From: Flagellimonas algicola
GTDB lineage: Bacteria > Bacteroidota > Bacteroidia > Flavobacteriales > Flavobacteriaceae
Assembly: GCF_005937185.1 (NCBI RefSeq)
Contig: NZ_VCNI01000002.1
Coordinates: forward strand, 310,001-374,000
Length of the DNA stretch: 64,000 nt
Direction of reading: 5' to 3'
Part shown: one piece after another, positions 18,084 to 27,870 of the stretch
Numbering within the stretch: position 1 is the first letter of the stretch
Layout: each line of letters begins with the position of its first letter
The notes under the pieces: generated by a model
Database searches by the model: none
The model's input: only the letters and a program-made list of their open reading frames with translations
Told to the model about the DNA's origin: nothing
Translations under genes and position numbers: made by a program

Positions 18084-19067
18084 TCAATATACTCCTTGTA
18101 TAAAGTTGTGAACTTCATTCCTATAAAAATGCTTCAATGAATCCATCAATTCTACGGATAAAGGATCTAAACCACTCACTCTGGCATTGGCCGCTGCCTG
18201 CTCTGGGGAACTGGAACCAGGAATTACCGTGGAAACTGCTTCATGCTCCAAGATCCAACGCAAAGCCAGGTGCGCCATGGTCATTTCTGCGGGACAAAAC
18301 GCCTTGATTTTATTGGCAAGTTCAACGCCCTTTTCAAAAGGAAGTCCCGCAAAAGTTTCACCGGCATTGAAAAATTTTCCACCCTGGTTGAAGTTTCTAT
18401 GATCGGTTTCAGCGAACCGGGTGTCTTTTTTGAACTTTCCGGTCAAAAGCCCACTGGCCAAAGGCAACCTTACAATAATTCCAACTCCTTTAGATTGGGC
18501 TTTGGGCAATAGTTCTGATGTGATTTTTTGTCTGAAAATATTATAAATCACCTGGAGGGCAAGCAAGCCCTCCTGCTCAAGGCAAATCATGGCCTCCTCA
18601 ACACTTTCAACACTGGCCCCAAAATGGGCAATCTTACCTTCTTTACGCAATGCGCGCAACCAGTCAAAAACCTCTCCATCCTCGAGAATTGCCTTGGGGA
18701 CACAATGAAGCTGCAGTAAATCCAGGGTCTTCATCCCAAGACGATCTGCAGAACCTTCCACGGATTCACGAAGAATTTTTTCATTGAAATTATTCCCTAC
18801 GCGAACAGATTTTCCAAATTTGGTGGCCACTTTGATATTAGCATTCGAAGTCCTCAGGAATTTGCCAATTAACAATTCACTTTGGCCCTCCCCATATTCA
18901 TCAGCTGTATCAAAAAAGCGAATGCCGTTATCAACCGCAGCCTGAAGAATTTCCATGGCCGCGTCATCATCCATTTGAGTCCCCCAATTTTTGCCTCCAA
19001 GTTGCCAGCACCCTAGACCAATTTCGGTAACGTCAAATCCGTTCTTCCCTAATTTTCTTGTGTTCAT
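18084..19067 (-). CDS. Aldo/keto reductase
   Basis: This 327-residue AKR-fold oxidoreductase keeps Asp and Tyr of the catalytic tetrad in FFDTADEYGEGQSE, Lys in KVATKFGK, and His in LLQLHCVP. The C-terminal NADPH-binding segment is VIPGSSSPEQAAAN. It is cytoplasmic. AKRs of this type act on aldoses and small aldehydes, and some act as aldose (for example fucose) dehydrogenases; the substrate here is undetermined. The gene follows family B by about 41 nt on the same strand, so it probably belongs to the sigma-B-AKR unit. It converges on the phosphotriesterase-like gene. Confidence 0.9.
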   Translation of the reverse strand: MNTRKLGKNGFDVTEIGLGCWQLGGKNWGTQMDDDAAMEILQAAVDNGIRFFDTADEYGEGQSELLIGKFLRTSNANIKVATKFGKSVRVGNNFNEKILRESVEGSADRLGMKTLDLLQLHCVPKAILEDGEVFDWLRALRKEGKIAHFGASVESVEEAMICLEQEGLLALQVIYNIFRQKITSELLPKAQSKGVGIIVRLPLASGLLTGKFKKDTRFAETDHRNFNQGGKFFNAGETFAGLPFEKGVELANKIKAFCPAEMTMAHLALRWILEHEAVSTVIPGSSSPEQAAANARVSGLDPLSVELMDSLKHFYRNEVHNFIQGVY

Positions 19068-19108
19068 TATAAACTATATATGGTTTTGTTCTCTATTGAA
19101 GCTCTTTT

Positions 19109-21187
19109 TTACTTAGACAGCACCAATTTTGTCTTCTTGTCAAGAGCTAAATCAAACCATAGGATAAGGTCTCTGGAATCCAGCGTATTTCGTACGGCAT
19201 ACCTGAACTTTTCTGATGGCAGTACTTCTTCCTCCAAGCTTATACGAGGTGTGACATCTCCCCAATTATGAATAATAAAAACCGGATTTACAAGCGGGGA
19301 TTCCTTGTCCGCAGCAATTTCCATTTGTAATGTCTCTGTTGTTTGGGAATTACGGGTCATATGATAAGCTCGATCATTTCTGTTAAAGCCATCATAGCTA
19401 AAGGAATCATCCGATAGAGCAATTTCTGGAGTATTCAACCAAAATTTTGCGAATTGAACCAAATCTTCCATAGGGCCATCACTGAGTCCAAGAACAAAAC
19501 GCCCTTCAAAGTCCCCTTCCTCATATTCTTTTTGTATTCCAGCCTTGGGCGATGTTATAGCCGAACTGGTCACCCTGTCATTTGCCAGCACAAATCTACC
19601 ATCACTTGGAATTTGACTTACGGGCCAATGGTTTCTCCAGTGGAATTTGGAAAGGCGATAGTCAATTTCCTTACGCCCCCCACCATACGGACCAATACCT
19701 CCGGGTTCCTCATAAATAAAAAAGGGCTTTGTGTTCGACTTAACATTGATAATAGAAAGAACCTCATCATCTACCGAATTCTTGAATCTTCCTCCTTGTA
19801 ATTGATCGGAAGGCCAGGTCTCAAAGGAATGACTACTGGTTTCCCCGTTGACATTGGCCAAGGTTACGGCAACCATATCAATATTGTCCTCTGGTCGTTC
19901 GCCCGGATTTGACAGTAAGGCTGGTTCCGTTATGCTGTAGCCATCGTCCATACCGTGAATACGATAATGCCTTATGGCGTATCCATCCGGATAAATGTAG
20001 TAGTACTCATCGGCCCAATCTCCCCAGTTGGTCACTGGATCTGTATTGGCAATGGTATAGTTAATATCCGCAAGGGCATAGCGCCAGTGAACCACCACAC
20101 GTGCCATGTTGTTTTCAATTACCCGTACATGGCTGTATCGATTCTGCTTGTCGGACATATGTTCCATACAACCAAATTCACCAAAGGTTTCTGCACTCTG
20201 ATCGGCAATCCATTTCCCATTTTCAGTAACTAGGTTCATATTGTAATTGGTCCCTTTCCAAAACACCATGGAATGCTTTTTTTTGTCAAAAGTCACTACT
20301 ATGTCCGGGTACTGGTCATCCCTCCAGAGACGATCCCAATCTTCATCGTACTTTAGTTTGGTATAGAAAGCTCCAAATGCTGCTTCATCCAACTGTATCT
20401 CCGGGAGCCTTCTCCATGTTAACTGAGGAGCCTCCGAAGGTTTGATTTTTTGGTAATTCCCGTTCAGTTCATCTCCCGTCAAAACCTTGTTCCAAATTTT
20501 CAGCTCATCAATGATACCATCAAAAGAGAATTTTGCCGGAACGTTAACAAAGCCTGCCCTATTAAGTGAAGAGGGTGGCGAAGGTTGGTGGTTTCTTGCA
20601 ATTTGCATAGGAAATTCTCGGTCGTATAGCAAATCTCCCTGTACTTTTAGGTACCCGGAGAGCTCCCCATTGATATACACTTTCATACCTTCCTCTGGAT
20701 CAAATGTGGCAGCGATATGGGACCATTCCATAAAAGGGATGGTTGCTGTGCTGATGCATTCCCGCCATTGACGAGCTACCGCAGCATGCAGCCCAACACG
20801 GCCCTCGCCATCAATCCCAAAGAAAATACCTCTTTGCTTTTTATATTCCTGATTATAAATAGCGGACCAATTCCACGGATAGGCCTGGGGTGCGACCCAT
20901 GCCTCTATGGTAAAGGGCCCTGATATGACAGGCGCCTCTTCCTCATCCCGAACAATGGATGTGGTAAATCCGTCACATTTAATGGCTTTACCCACCACCC
21001 CGGCAACCGATTTGTAATGGCCGTCAATTTGATCCACATAACCCGAAACCATGTCCTTGGTCCCTGGGGTATCCAAATCATCAAATGCCCAATAGGCAAT
21101 GCCTTCATTTTGGATATTTTGTGCCACAACTGATAAACAATTGGACAGCACAAGAATGGCAACAAATAACAGTGTACGTACTTTCAT
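19109..21187 (-). CDS. Uncharacterised LamG secreted protein, RGT-MSDK family member B
   Basis: A 692-residue protein if started at 21187, which gives a good SPI signal peptide (MKVRTLLFVAILVLSNCLSVVAQ region). A longer frame reaches 21253, close to the sigma gene stop. A LamG jellyroll occupies about the first 60-260 residues (TIEAWVAPQAYPW, GIIDELKIWN). The core follows with KGTNY, GCMEHMSDKQ, RVIENNMARVVVHW, EYYYIYPDGYAIR, RNHWPV and SDGRFVLANDR. It has no acidic insert. It is a clear paralogue of A, C and D. No characterised family is recognised; a polysaccharide-processing role is inferred from neighbours. Confidence 0.82.
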   Translation of the reverse strand: MKVRTLLFVAILVLSNCLSVVAQNIQNEGIAYWAFDDLDTPGTKDMVSGYVDQIDGHYKSVAGVVGKAIKCDGFTTSIVRDEEEAPVISGPFTIEAWVAPQAYPWNWSAIYNQEYKKQRGIFFGIDGEGRVGLHAAVARQWRECISTATIPFMEWSHIAATFDPEEGMKVYINGELSGYLKVQGDLLYDREFPMQIARNHQPSPPSSLNRAGFVNVPAKFSFDGIIDELKIWNKVLTGDELNGNYQKIKPSEAPQLTWRRLPEIQLDEAAFGAFYTKLKYDEDWDRLWRDDQYPDIVVTFDKKKHSMVFWKGTNYNMNLVTENGKWIADQSAETFGEFGCMEHMSDKQNRYSHVRVIENNMARVVVHWRYALADINYTIANTDPVTNWGDWADEYYYIYPDGYAIRHYRIHGMDDGYSITEPALLSNPGERPEDNIDMVAVTLANVNGETSSHSFETWPSDQLQGGRFKNSVDDEVLSIINVKSNTKPFFIYEEPGGIGPYGGGRKEIDYRLSKFHWRNHWPVSQIPSDGRFVLANDRVTSSAITSPKAGIQKEYEEGDFEGRFVLGLSDGPMEDLVQFAKFWLNTPEIALSDDSFSYDGFNRNDRAYHMTRNSQTTETLQMEIAADKESPLVNPVFIIHNWGDVTPRISLEEEVLPSEKFRYAVRNTLDSRDLILWFDLALDKKTKLVLSK

Positions 21188-21279
21188 AAAACTTAGTTTA
21201 ACTGGGTTTAAAAGATTGTATACTTTGGATGGCAACAATTTGCTTGATTCCATAATGGAACTAAAGCAGTTTCAACCAT

Positions 21280-21861
21280 CTATTCCATAATATTTACATT
21301 TTGGGATTCGACCAACTTGCGAAGATTGATAAGCGCATATCGCATTCTTCCCAGGGCGGTGTTGATTCCAACACCAGTGTTTTCCGAAATTTCGGTATAG
21401 CTCATTCCCCGAAAAATTCGCATCATTAAAACTTCCTTCTGATCATGATGGAGCTGTTCCACCAGTCTAATCAGGTTTTTGTCCAATTGCTGCTTTATGA
21501 GATTACTTTCCGCGTTTGGTTCGCCGTCTTCAATTACTGAAAAGATGTCAAAGTCATCCTTGCTCTCAAATATGGCCAGTCGCCTTCTTTTCCTTAAATA
21601 ATCCACAATAAGATTATGGGCGATCTGCATTACCCATGGTAAAAATTTGCCTTGCTCCCTGTAATCTCCTCTTTTTAGCGTTTTGATAACCTTGACAAAA
21701 GTGTCCTGAAAAATATCCTCAGTAATCTCCCTATCCTTTACTTTGGAAAAAATATACCCCGAAATGCGACGATTGTGTTTATTGATCAATTGACCAAGAA
21801 CCGCTTCATTTCCTTCCATATACTTTTTAACCAATACTTCATCCTTAATTTCCATAATCAA
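21280..21861 (-). CDS. ECF-type sigma-70 family RNA polymerase sigma factor
   Basis: A 193-residue sigma factor with region 2 (EDIFQDTFVKVIKTL; GKFLPWVMQIAHNLIVDYLRKRRR) and a region 4 helix-turn-helix (EVLMMRIFRGMSYTEISENTGVGINTALGRMRYAL). No anti-sigma (FecR) gene accompanies it, unlike the trio near 53 kb. It lies 92 nt upstream of the family B start, probably as first gene of a sigma-B-AKR unit. An exact 11-bp inverted repeat starts 29 nt upstream of its start codon. A start at 21855 (MEIKDE) is possible. It may be a general regulator that merely abuts the locus. Confidence 0.92.
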   Translation of the reverse strand: MIMEIKDEVLVKKYMEGNEAVLGQLINKHNRRISGYIFSKVKDREITEDIFQDTFVKVIKTLKRGDYREQGKFLPWVMQIAHNLIVDYLRKRRRLAIFESKDDFDIFSVIEDGEPNAESNLIKQQLDKNLIRLVEQLHHDQKEVLMMRIFRGMSYTEISENTGVGINTALGRMRYALINLRKLVESQNVNIME

Positions 21862-21890
21862 ATAGCCGTCATTGTTTGGCCATTGAATTT

Positions 21891-21923
21891 TTATTTACTT
21901 TCTTATATTTTAAAAGTAAATAA
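21891..21923. promoter_or_regulatory. Perfect 11-bp inverted repeat and candidate operator, site 4 (sigma factor)
   Basis: TTATTTACTTT (21891-21901) and AAAGTAAATAA (21913-21923) are exact reverse complements around an 11-nt spacer. Inside it, ACTTT-n15-TAAAT (21897-21921) matches the shared operator pattern at nine of ten positions. It is AT-rich without a GC stem, so it is more likely a protein-binding site than a terminator. Confidence 0.5.
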
Positions 21924-22351
21924 TAAATTGTTATTCAATGAACCTAAAATTAATAATTTTACCCTTAAGCTCTTTATTATTAAACTTTAACATTGTTATA
22001 ATAAATAATAATACTTTTTTTCATACATTTACTATGTTATAAAAAGTCAATTATAACAGTGCAATTCTAGAGTCTTAAATTCTACAGAGACTTTAAGTTT
22101 AGTTAGTCAATTCTGATTGAGTTAGTGGTAAAAAGGGCATCGCGTTTACGATGCCCTTTTCCATGAACAACATTTGGGAAAATGTATATTCCCAAAAAAC
22201 CACCGAACCATAATTAAAACAGCTCAGTAAGCTACTTACCCAACCTTGAAGTGGTCAAATAGCAAAAAAAAATGGATGCTTAAAATCAAGCATAGCCCAA
22301 TCCCCTTTAGGATACTAATGGACCCTGATGGTTATGCTTTTTTTTGAAGTA
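21924..22351. other. Intergenic region upstream of sigma factor
   Basis: No open frame is supported. Apart from the terminator at 22130-22160, it holds an 8-bp inverted repeat, TTTGGGAA (22173-22180) with TTCCCAAA (22189-22196), of unknown role. Confidence 0.5.
22130..22160 (-). terminator. Intrinsic terminator for the GH95/SGNH operon
   Basis: A perfect 12-bp stem, AAAAGGGCATCG (22131-22142) with CGATGCCCTTTT (22149-22160), has a 6-nt loop. On the minus strand it ends in a T run. It lies about 190 nt beyond the SGNH stop and before the sigma gene. Confidence 0.8.
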
Positions 22352-23734
22352 TTATTTGTCCGCCCGCACAACGGAATAATGAAGTGTTTTAGGTTGGTTT
22401 ATCTCATAGATGGCATCAACCATGATTTTTGATTTGGTCTCCAATTCTTGGATAACCTTGGAAAATTTATCTTGGACATAACGTTCGTACCCTATCTCCC
22501 TAAGCCGTAAGTAACGCTGATGCTCAGGATCACCAGAAAGGTCTTCCTCTTCCTCCTCTTCTTCCATCAACTCAGGATTAGCCAGTCCCTTTCTCAACAA
22601 CCATTCATCCCTGATTTTCTCGATTACCTCTTCATTTCGTTTCTTATTGAGCTCGGCCACCGCTAATGCCTGCCGGTACTGAGGAGTTCTTGGATTGTTT
22701 TGCAATTCCACTCCCTTGGCAAGGTCCATATGGGAATAGGTCCCAACAGTTATATTGTCGATGATTACATGGTAATTCCCGTATTCCAATCCGACCACAC
22801 GGATAATCTCTAATCCCAGTCTTGAGTCGGCGTTGGTCAAATTATATGCATATTGGGCATCTGCTGGTACCACCCACGGTAAGGCGTTTGCTTTAAAATC
22901 AAACTCAAGGGCTTCAGATTTTTCATTGCTCAAAATCCCATTTTTGGAGGCATAGTTCCAAAGCCCCTCTTTTTTGACCACTTCAATTTCCGAGACCATA
23001 GTATCCACCCCCATACCCTCCAATAAGGCAACGGCCATAATCAATTGGCCATCATACTCAGGATGCACGGCATCAGGGATAAAGGTAAAATCCGCATCCT
23101 TTTTTCTTGCTTCTCTGGTGTAATGGGTAAGATAGCCATGTAAATCTGCGTACCCATAACCTCTTAAGTTTGCCTGCTCCAAACACCAAGCGCCAAAGTA
23201 GGCAAGAACGGCATCGTAATGCATATTGGGTATCTTTTCCTTATCTACCCAATTTTCCCCAAGTAAAGCTTGATGGGTATCAAAAATAGTCGGGGTAAGC
23301 AGCAATGGTTTGACCTGGGCATTCACCAACTTTTGGGTGAGTTCCAGCATATCCCTTTTGTAGGTATTGAAAATAGTATCGTTCCATCGCGCATATTCCC
23401 CATCATTCATTCCAATAAGAATACTTGCATATTTGGGCTGATGTTTTAACACATCTTCTTCCAAACGCTTAAGCACATCGCCAGCGAAGTCTCCCGAAAC
23501 CCCGGCATTCACAATACTGAGCTTTTTATCAGGATACCTGGTATAGAAAAAATCCTCTACGTACTGTGTGTAGGCGCATTGGTGGGTTATACTATTACCG
23601 ATAAAAACAAAAGTATCCCCATCTTCCAATTGAACCTTCTGCTGGGTGTTCTTAAAATTCTGAGCCCCTAGCTGCGTGGAAACAAGGGCAAGGGTGAAAA
23701 ATAAGGTACTAATGTATTTTTTGCTGTATTTCAT
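22352..23734 (-). CDS. SGNH/GDSL-family hydrolase, secreted, with acidic insert
   Basis: A 460-residue exported SGNH hydrolase. After a signal peptide (about residues 1-24), the four family blocks are visible: GNSIT (catalytic Ser), NAGVSGD (Gly), GMND (Asn) and DAVHPEYDG (Asp-His). Such enzymes in polysaccharide loci are usually carbohydrate esterases (for example deacetylases). The substrate is unknown. The C-terminal third (about 300-460) is an extra domain with a helical Lys/Glu-rich stretch. It is interrupted by an acidic run (MEEEEEEEDLSGD, encoded about 22530-22568). It is the last gene of the operon, 37 nt after GH95, followed by a terminator. Confidence 0.85.
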   Translation of the reverse strand: MKYSKKYISTLFFTLALVSTQLGAQNFKNTQQKVQLEDGDTFVFIGNSITHQCAYTQYVEDFFYTRYPDKKLSIVNAGVSGDFAGDVLKRLEEDVLKHQPKYASILIGMNDGEYARWNDTIFNTYKRDMLELTQKLVNAQVKPLLLTPTIFDTHQALLGENWVDKEKIPNMHYDAVLAYFGAWCLEQANLRGYGYADLHGYLTHYTREARKKDADFTFIPDAVHPEYDGQLIMAVALLEGMGVDTMVSEIEVVKKEGLWNYASKNGILSNEKSEALEFDFKANALPWVVPADAQYAYNLTNADSRLGLEIIRVVGLEYGNYHVIIDNITVGTYSHMDLAKGVELQNNPRTPQYRQALAVAELNKKRNEEVIEKIRDEWLLRKGLANPELMEEEEEEEDLSGDPEHQRYLRLREIGYERYVQDKFSKVIQELETKSKIMVDAIYEINQPKTLHYSVVRADK

Positions 23735-23771
23735 TTTACAAAGGCCTCAGGTGAATTTTGTTTTATCAATA

Positions 23772-26171
23772 TTAATTCAATGACAATGCTCTGGATTCCC
23801 CCTTTTTGATTTGTACATCCCAAACTTGGTCCCCAAATCGAATTTTGGTCGTATGCTCCGTTTTTGAGCTAATGTTCAAATGGGTAGGTTTTCCATTTTG
23901 CCATTCCATATCCACAATAAATCCTCCACGGGCAGGTAATCCCTTTACCTTACCGTTGGGCCATTCCTTGGGTAACGCAGGAAGCAATACAATCTCCTCG
24001 GTAGTGGATTGAAGCAACATATAGGAGACCACGGCGGGCATGCCTCCGCTAATATCGAGGTTGAAAATCTCTTGTGGATCATGATAGCTCACAAAGGATG
24101 GGGTCCAATAAGAGTTTACCAGCCAACGGATACATTCGTAGGCCAGTTCGGCATCTTTCAAATGGGATGCGGCCATTCCCAGCTGTACCAAACCAAAGGC
24201 CATTTCTCCCCCTTCCCTGCCCCGTCTATATTCCATACGTGCCTCAATGGCATTTTTGGCGGCATCGACCAACTCCGGATTATTCTTGAAATCTTCATCC
24301 ACGCCATCATAGAGTGGATACAAATGCGAAGCATGTCTATGCTCATTGTTGTTATCATAGGATGCCCAAATCCATTCTTTCAATTCACCCTTATCGTCAA
24401 CGGCATAGTCTGGCAAATTGTCCAAAATACCTTGGTACTCAGCAATCTTCTGTATTGAAATATATCCTTGATTGGCCAAAGTGATCAGATTCCTCAAGAG
24501 TTGCTTCATGGACGCCACATCCATAGTGGCATTTATAGCAACTGGATGTTTGTCCAATGGCCCAACTTCGGGCGAATACGAAGGAACAAACATGTATTGT
24601 CCATCTGCCGACCGATACAAGATCTGACTCAAGAATTCATAGGCCTTGAGCATAAATGGCAATGCCTGTTCCTTTAGGTAGTCCTCGTCCATGGTATACA
24701 GCCATTTGTCATAATGAAAATGTGCTGCCCAAGCCGTGCCAGCATACCAATAGATATGGGGGAAATATTCTGAATAATGGTACACACTACCAAATTCACT
24801 TGCCCTGGATGGCACATAGATGCCGTCCAATCCATAAAGGCCTTTGGCATTTTTCTCAAAATCCGCCAACATATCATCCATCATTTGCAAATACGAATCC
24901 GTAAGTTCTCGCAAATTGGTATTTAACCCGGATGCAATTACCGATGGGACATTCCCGTTCAGGGTAAAATCCCCCGACCATGCTGGCCGCCAGGTACCTC
25001 CCCAAATACCCTGTAAGGCTGGAGGGGTTTCCCCAGTACTGCAAATCACATTATATCTGGAAGCTTCTACGGTTTGAACCACCAATTCTGAATTAGTGGC
25101 CTGAAATGTGGAGGAGCTCAAAAGCGCTTCGGAAGTGATATTTCTTCTGTCAGTCTCACCCAACTGAAAACTAAAGCGGTTAAATAATTCCCCATGGATT
25201 TGGGCATGTGGTTCCAAAAGAGTATCATAGGAAGACCCTAATGCATCCAATTTTTTCTTCAATTTGATGGATTGCGAGCCCTCTTCTTTTTTATAGTTCA
25301 ATTTAACTGTGGATAACACCAAAATCTCATCAGCATTCTTTACCTGGATGCTGTTTCCATCTACCTTCAGAGAACCATTCCGTGGCATAATCTTGGATAC
25401 CACCGTGTACGATTTCAATGATCCTTCCCATTCCCTTTCAAAGGTTGTCTCATAGGACAAACAATCACTTTGCGCCTTTATGTCCAATTTCGAAACAAAT
25501 TCTGTTGGATCAAAAGCATCTTCCTCTTCTTCTGCTTCGGGCAAGGGCAATTGGTTCAAGTTAAACTTGTAATTGAGTTTGCCAGCAGTAAGACTTTGAA
25601 TGTGCAAAACGGCAACACTGTCAGTACGGGAAACAAAGGCTCTTCGAGAGATAACTTCATTTTTAGTCCCATAGTTAACCGTTATTTCTCCGGTTTCGTA
25701 GTTTACCTTTCGGGAATATAGGTCATCCTTAATTGGATTTAGGTTCTCCAATTCCAGTTGGCAGGCCGGGATATGGGGATTGGTCCAAATAAATTCGTCT
25801 TCTATTCCAATTTTTACCCCCTCTTCCACGGCAATCATGGAAGCTTCTTGCTCCCTACCTTCTAAAACAAGTTCCCGGATTTCAGCCAACCGACTCCCCA
25901 AATTTGGAGCATCATAAGGAGGATATTCCGGCATAAACAATTTCTCATGGCTAATGACCATTCTATCTTTATGAGGATTGCCCGGGATTAGAATCCCTAG
26001 CGTCCCATTTCCGCTGATGGCGGATTCCTCCCATTTGGAAGCTGGTTTATCGCTTATAAAACCATGTTGAGGGTTTTGGTCAAAAACGTAAGCAATGTCC
26101 AATTGCTTTTCTGAGTTGCAAGACACAAGAGCCGCTCCCACTAGAATGGCCATAAATCTCTTTGCGTTCAT
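23772..26171 (-). CDS. GH95-like glycoside hydrolase lipoprotein
   Basis: A 799-residue lipoprotein (Cys18, ALVSC) with the GH95 layout: N-terminal beta-sandwich (SGNGTLGILIPGNPHKDRM), linker and (alpha/alpha)6 barrel. GH95 enzymes are inverting alpha-L-fucosidases, some acting on alpha-L-galactosides. PSYSPEVGP corresponds to the region of the general acid Glu. The Asn pair seems kept in TLNGNVP. HRHASHLYPLYDG is the conserved His-rich motif. The usual MNYWPA and WARL-type segments are altered, so substrate preference may differ. An acidic insert (EAEEEEDAFD, encoded about 25512-25541) lies in the N-terminal region. It follows SusD by 174 nt on the same strand. Confidence 0.85.
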   Translation of the reverse strand: MNAKRFMAILVGAALVSCNSEKQLDIAYVFDQNPQHGFISDKPASKWEESAISGNGTLGILIPGNPHKDRMVISHEKLFMPEYPPYDAPNLGSRLAEIRELVLEGREQEASMIAVEEGVKIGIEDEFIWTNPHIPACQLELENLNPIKDDLYSRKVNYETGEITVNYGTKNEVISRRAFVSRTDSVAVLHIQSLTAGKLNYKFNLNQLPLPEAEEEEDAFDPTEFVSKLDIKAQSDCLSYETTFEREWEGSLKSYTVVSKIMPRNGSLKVDGNSIQVKNADEILVLSTVKLNYKKEEGSQSIKLKKKLDALGSSYDTLLEPHAQIHGELFNRFSFQLGETDRRNITSEALLSSSTFQATNSELVVQTVEASRYNVICSTGETPPALQGIWGGTWRPAWSGDFTLNGNVPSVIASGLNTNLRELTDSYLQMMDDMLADFEKNAKGLYGLDGIYVPSRASEFGSVYHYSEYFPHIYWYAGTAWAAHFHYDKWLYTMDEDYLKEQALPFMLKAYEFLSQILYRSADGQYMFVPSYSPEVGPLDKHPVAINATMDVASMKQLLRNLITLANQGYISIQKIAEYQGILDNLPDYAVDDKGELKEWIWASYDNNNEHRHASHLYPLYDGVDEDFKNNPELVDAAKNAIEARMEYRRGREGGEMAFGLVQLGMAASHLKDAELAYECIRWLVNSYWTPSFVSYHDPQEIFNLDISGGMPAVVSYMLLQSTTEEIVLLPALPKEWPNGKVKGLPARGGFIVDMEWQNGKPTHLNISSKTEHTTKIRFGDQVWDVQIKKGESRALSLN

Positions 26172-26345
26172 GTTGTATCGTATCTATTTGGTTAACTATT
26201 GACTTTAAAAAGCTGATTCATTTGTTCCTGGTATGAAGAAAAGCACCACACCACTTAATTTTAAATGGCATGGTGCAACGTTACTTCAACATGGTTTTCC
26301 CCAAACAATCCATAAAAGGGAAAACAAAATCCAAGGAACTATTTT

Positions 26346-27866
26346 TTAATTGGCCTGGTTAGGTCTTAGATTCGCATTGGTATCCAGTTCACTCTGGGGA
26401 ATACCCGCTACTTCATCCTGACCATCTGTAAAAGTGCCAAAATTGGCATCCTCTGCCTGTTGCGCATTGTTATACTTGCCGTATCTTTTCAAATCAAAGA
26501 ACCTCCAATTCTCGCCTGACAATTCCAGAATACGTTCTTGCTCCAGTTGATCCCGAAAGGCACTCTGGCTGTCTGCAGCTCCAGGGTAGGCATCCAACAA
26601 AGCCGGTCTTTCCGATCTGGCCCTTACTTGATCCACATAAGTAACCGCTTGTGCTGTATTGCCCGCAGCATTTAGGGCCTCGGCATACATCAACAAAACA
26701 TCTGCATAGCGTATTACTATATAGTCCGTACCTCCATCGGCCAAAATGGTCATAAAGGTTGGAAGTCCAGAACTTGGATCAACATTGTTGGCCGTGTGTT
26801 CTTGTTCCGAATATTTATAGAACCCTGTAAGCAAATTCTGGTCGGGTGCCTCATCCGCCCATGCTTGCCCGCTCAAACCATAATAGGTCAATTCCGAACC
26901 TGGGTAAATTATCGTTTGATCCATTCTTGAGTCCTTACTTCCCGTGGCATCCTCTTCCCTATTGAAAGCATTGAAAATCATATTGGAACATTGGATATCC
27001 CCAAAGGCGCCTCCTTGTTCAGAAACACTGAAAATTTGGTGACGTCTGTTGGAATCCGTCTCGTTCGTGGGACCGTCCTCAATAAAGTTAACTAAAAACA
27101 CAGCTTCTGGGTTCACGGTGCCGGTTTCCATAAAATTATCAGCATAATTCGCCAACAAACTATATTGCCCCGAATCAATAACTGCTTTTAACAAAGGCTC
27201 AGCCTCGGCAAAACGCTGTTGTTGAAAATAGGTCTTGGCCAGCAGTGCCTGCGCAGCACCTTTGGTAGCACGTCCATAATCATTTTCCGACCAACCCAAG
27301 GGAAGCTTATCAATTGCAGAAAGCAACATGGATTCAATCAAGGCGTAAATCTGCCCATCCTCAGCTGTGGAGGGTCTGTCACCAGGATTTTGTACGCGAT
27401 CAACATACGCTACATTCTCTCCAAAATATCCTACCAAATTAAAGTAGGCCAGTGCAATCAAAAATTCGGCTTGTCCAGCAATGGCGGGTTTATTAAATCT
27501 TGGCTCGTTTTCCAAAACTTGATACGCCCTACTAATCATGGTATAATTGCTTCCCCAGTGTGGACCTCCAAAGGCATCGGTATCCGAAAGAGTGAAGCGC
27601 ACCAAGGCATTGAATTCAAATGGATGCTCATTGGTACCTTCATCCGAAAGCCCCGAATAGATGATATGAAGGTTCTGTCCGTACATGGTATCAAACTGCA
27701 ATACATCATAAGCTGCAATGACACCCTGGTCCAGTTGCGATTCTGTTTGCCAGAAAGTGGACTCCGATACTTGGTTTGGATCTACTTGGTCCAACTCGGA
27801 ACAGGCAACCAACGAAAAGGTCAATGCAAAAGCGTAAACTAATTTTATCTTATTTTTCATCATCAT
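26346..27866 (-). CDS. SusD-like surface glycan-binding lipoprotein 2
   Basis: About 506 residues from the ATG at 27866. A longer frame to 27884 would overlap the SusC stop, and further in-frame ATGs follow at 27863 and 27860. Lipobox Cys is about residue 22 (SLVACSELD). SusD signatures include VDPNQVSESTFW, RYADVLLMYAEALNAAGN, QERILELSGENWRFFDLKRYGKYN and a C-terminal IPQSELDTN. It partners the SusC encoded immediately upstream to bind glycan at the surface. GH95 and SGNH hydrolase follow in the same direction, so uptake and depolymerisation are coupled in one unit. Confidence 0.95.
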   Translation of the reverse strand: MMMKNKIKLVYAFALTFSLVACSELDQVDPNQVSESTFWQTESQLDQGVIAAYDVLQFDTMYGQNLHIIYSGLSDEGTNEHPFEFNALVRFTLSDTDAFGGPHWGSNYTMISRAYQVLENEPRFNKPAIAGQAEFLIALAYFNLVGYFGENVAYVDRVQNPGDRPSTAEDGQIYALIESMLLSAIDKLPLGWSENDYGRATKGAAQALLAKTYFQQQRFAEAEPLLKAVIDSGQYSLLANYADNFMETGTVNPEAVFLVNFIEDGPTNETDSNRRHQIFSVSEQGGAFGDIQCSNMIFNAFNREEDATGSKDSRMDQTIIYPGSELTYYGLSGQAWADEAPDQNLLTGFYKYSEQEHTANNVDPSSGLPTFMTILADGGTDYIVIRYADVLLMYAEALNAAGNTAQAVTYVDQVRARSERPALLDAYPGAADSQSAFRDQLEQERILELSGENWRFFDLKRYGKYNNAQQAEDANFGTFTDGQDEVAGIPQSELDTNANLRPNQAN

Positions 27867-27870
27867 TTTT

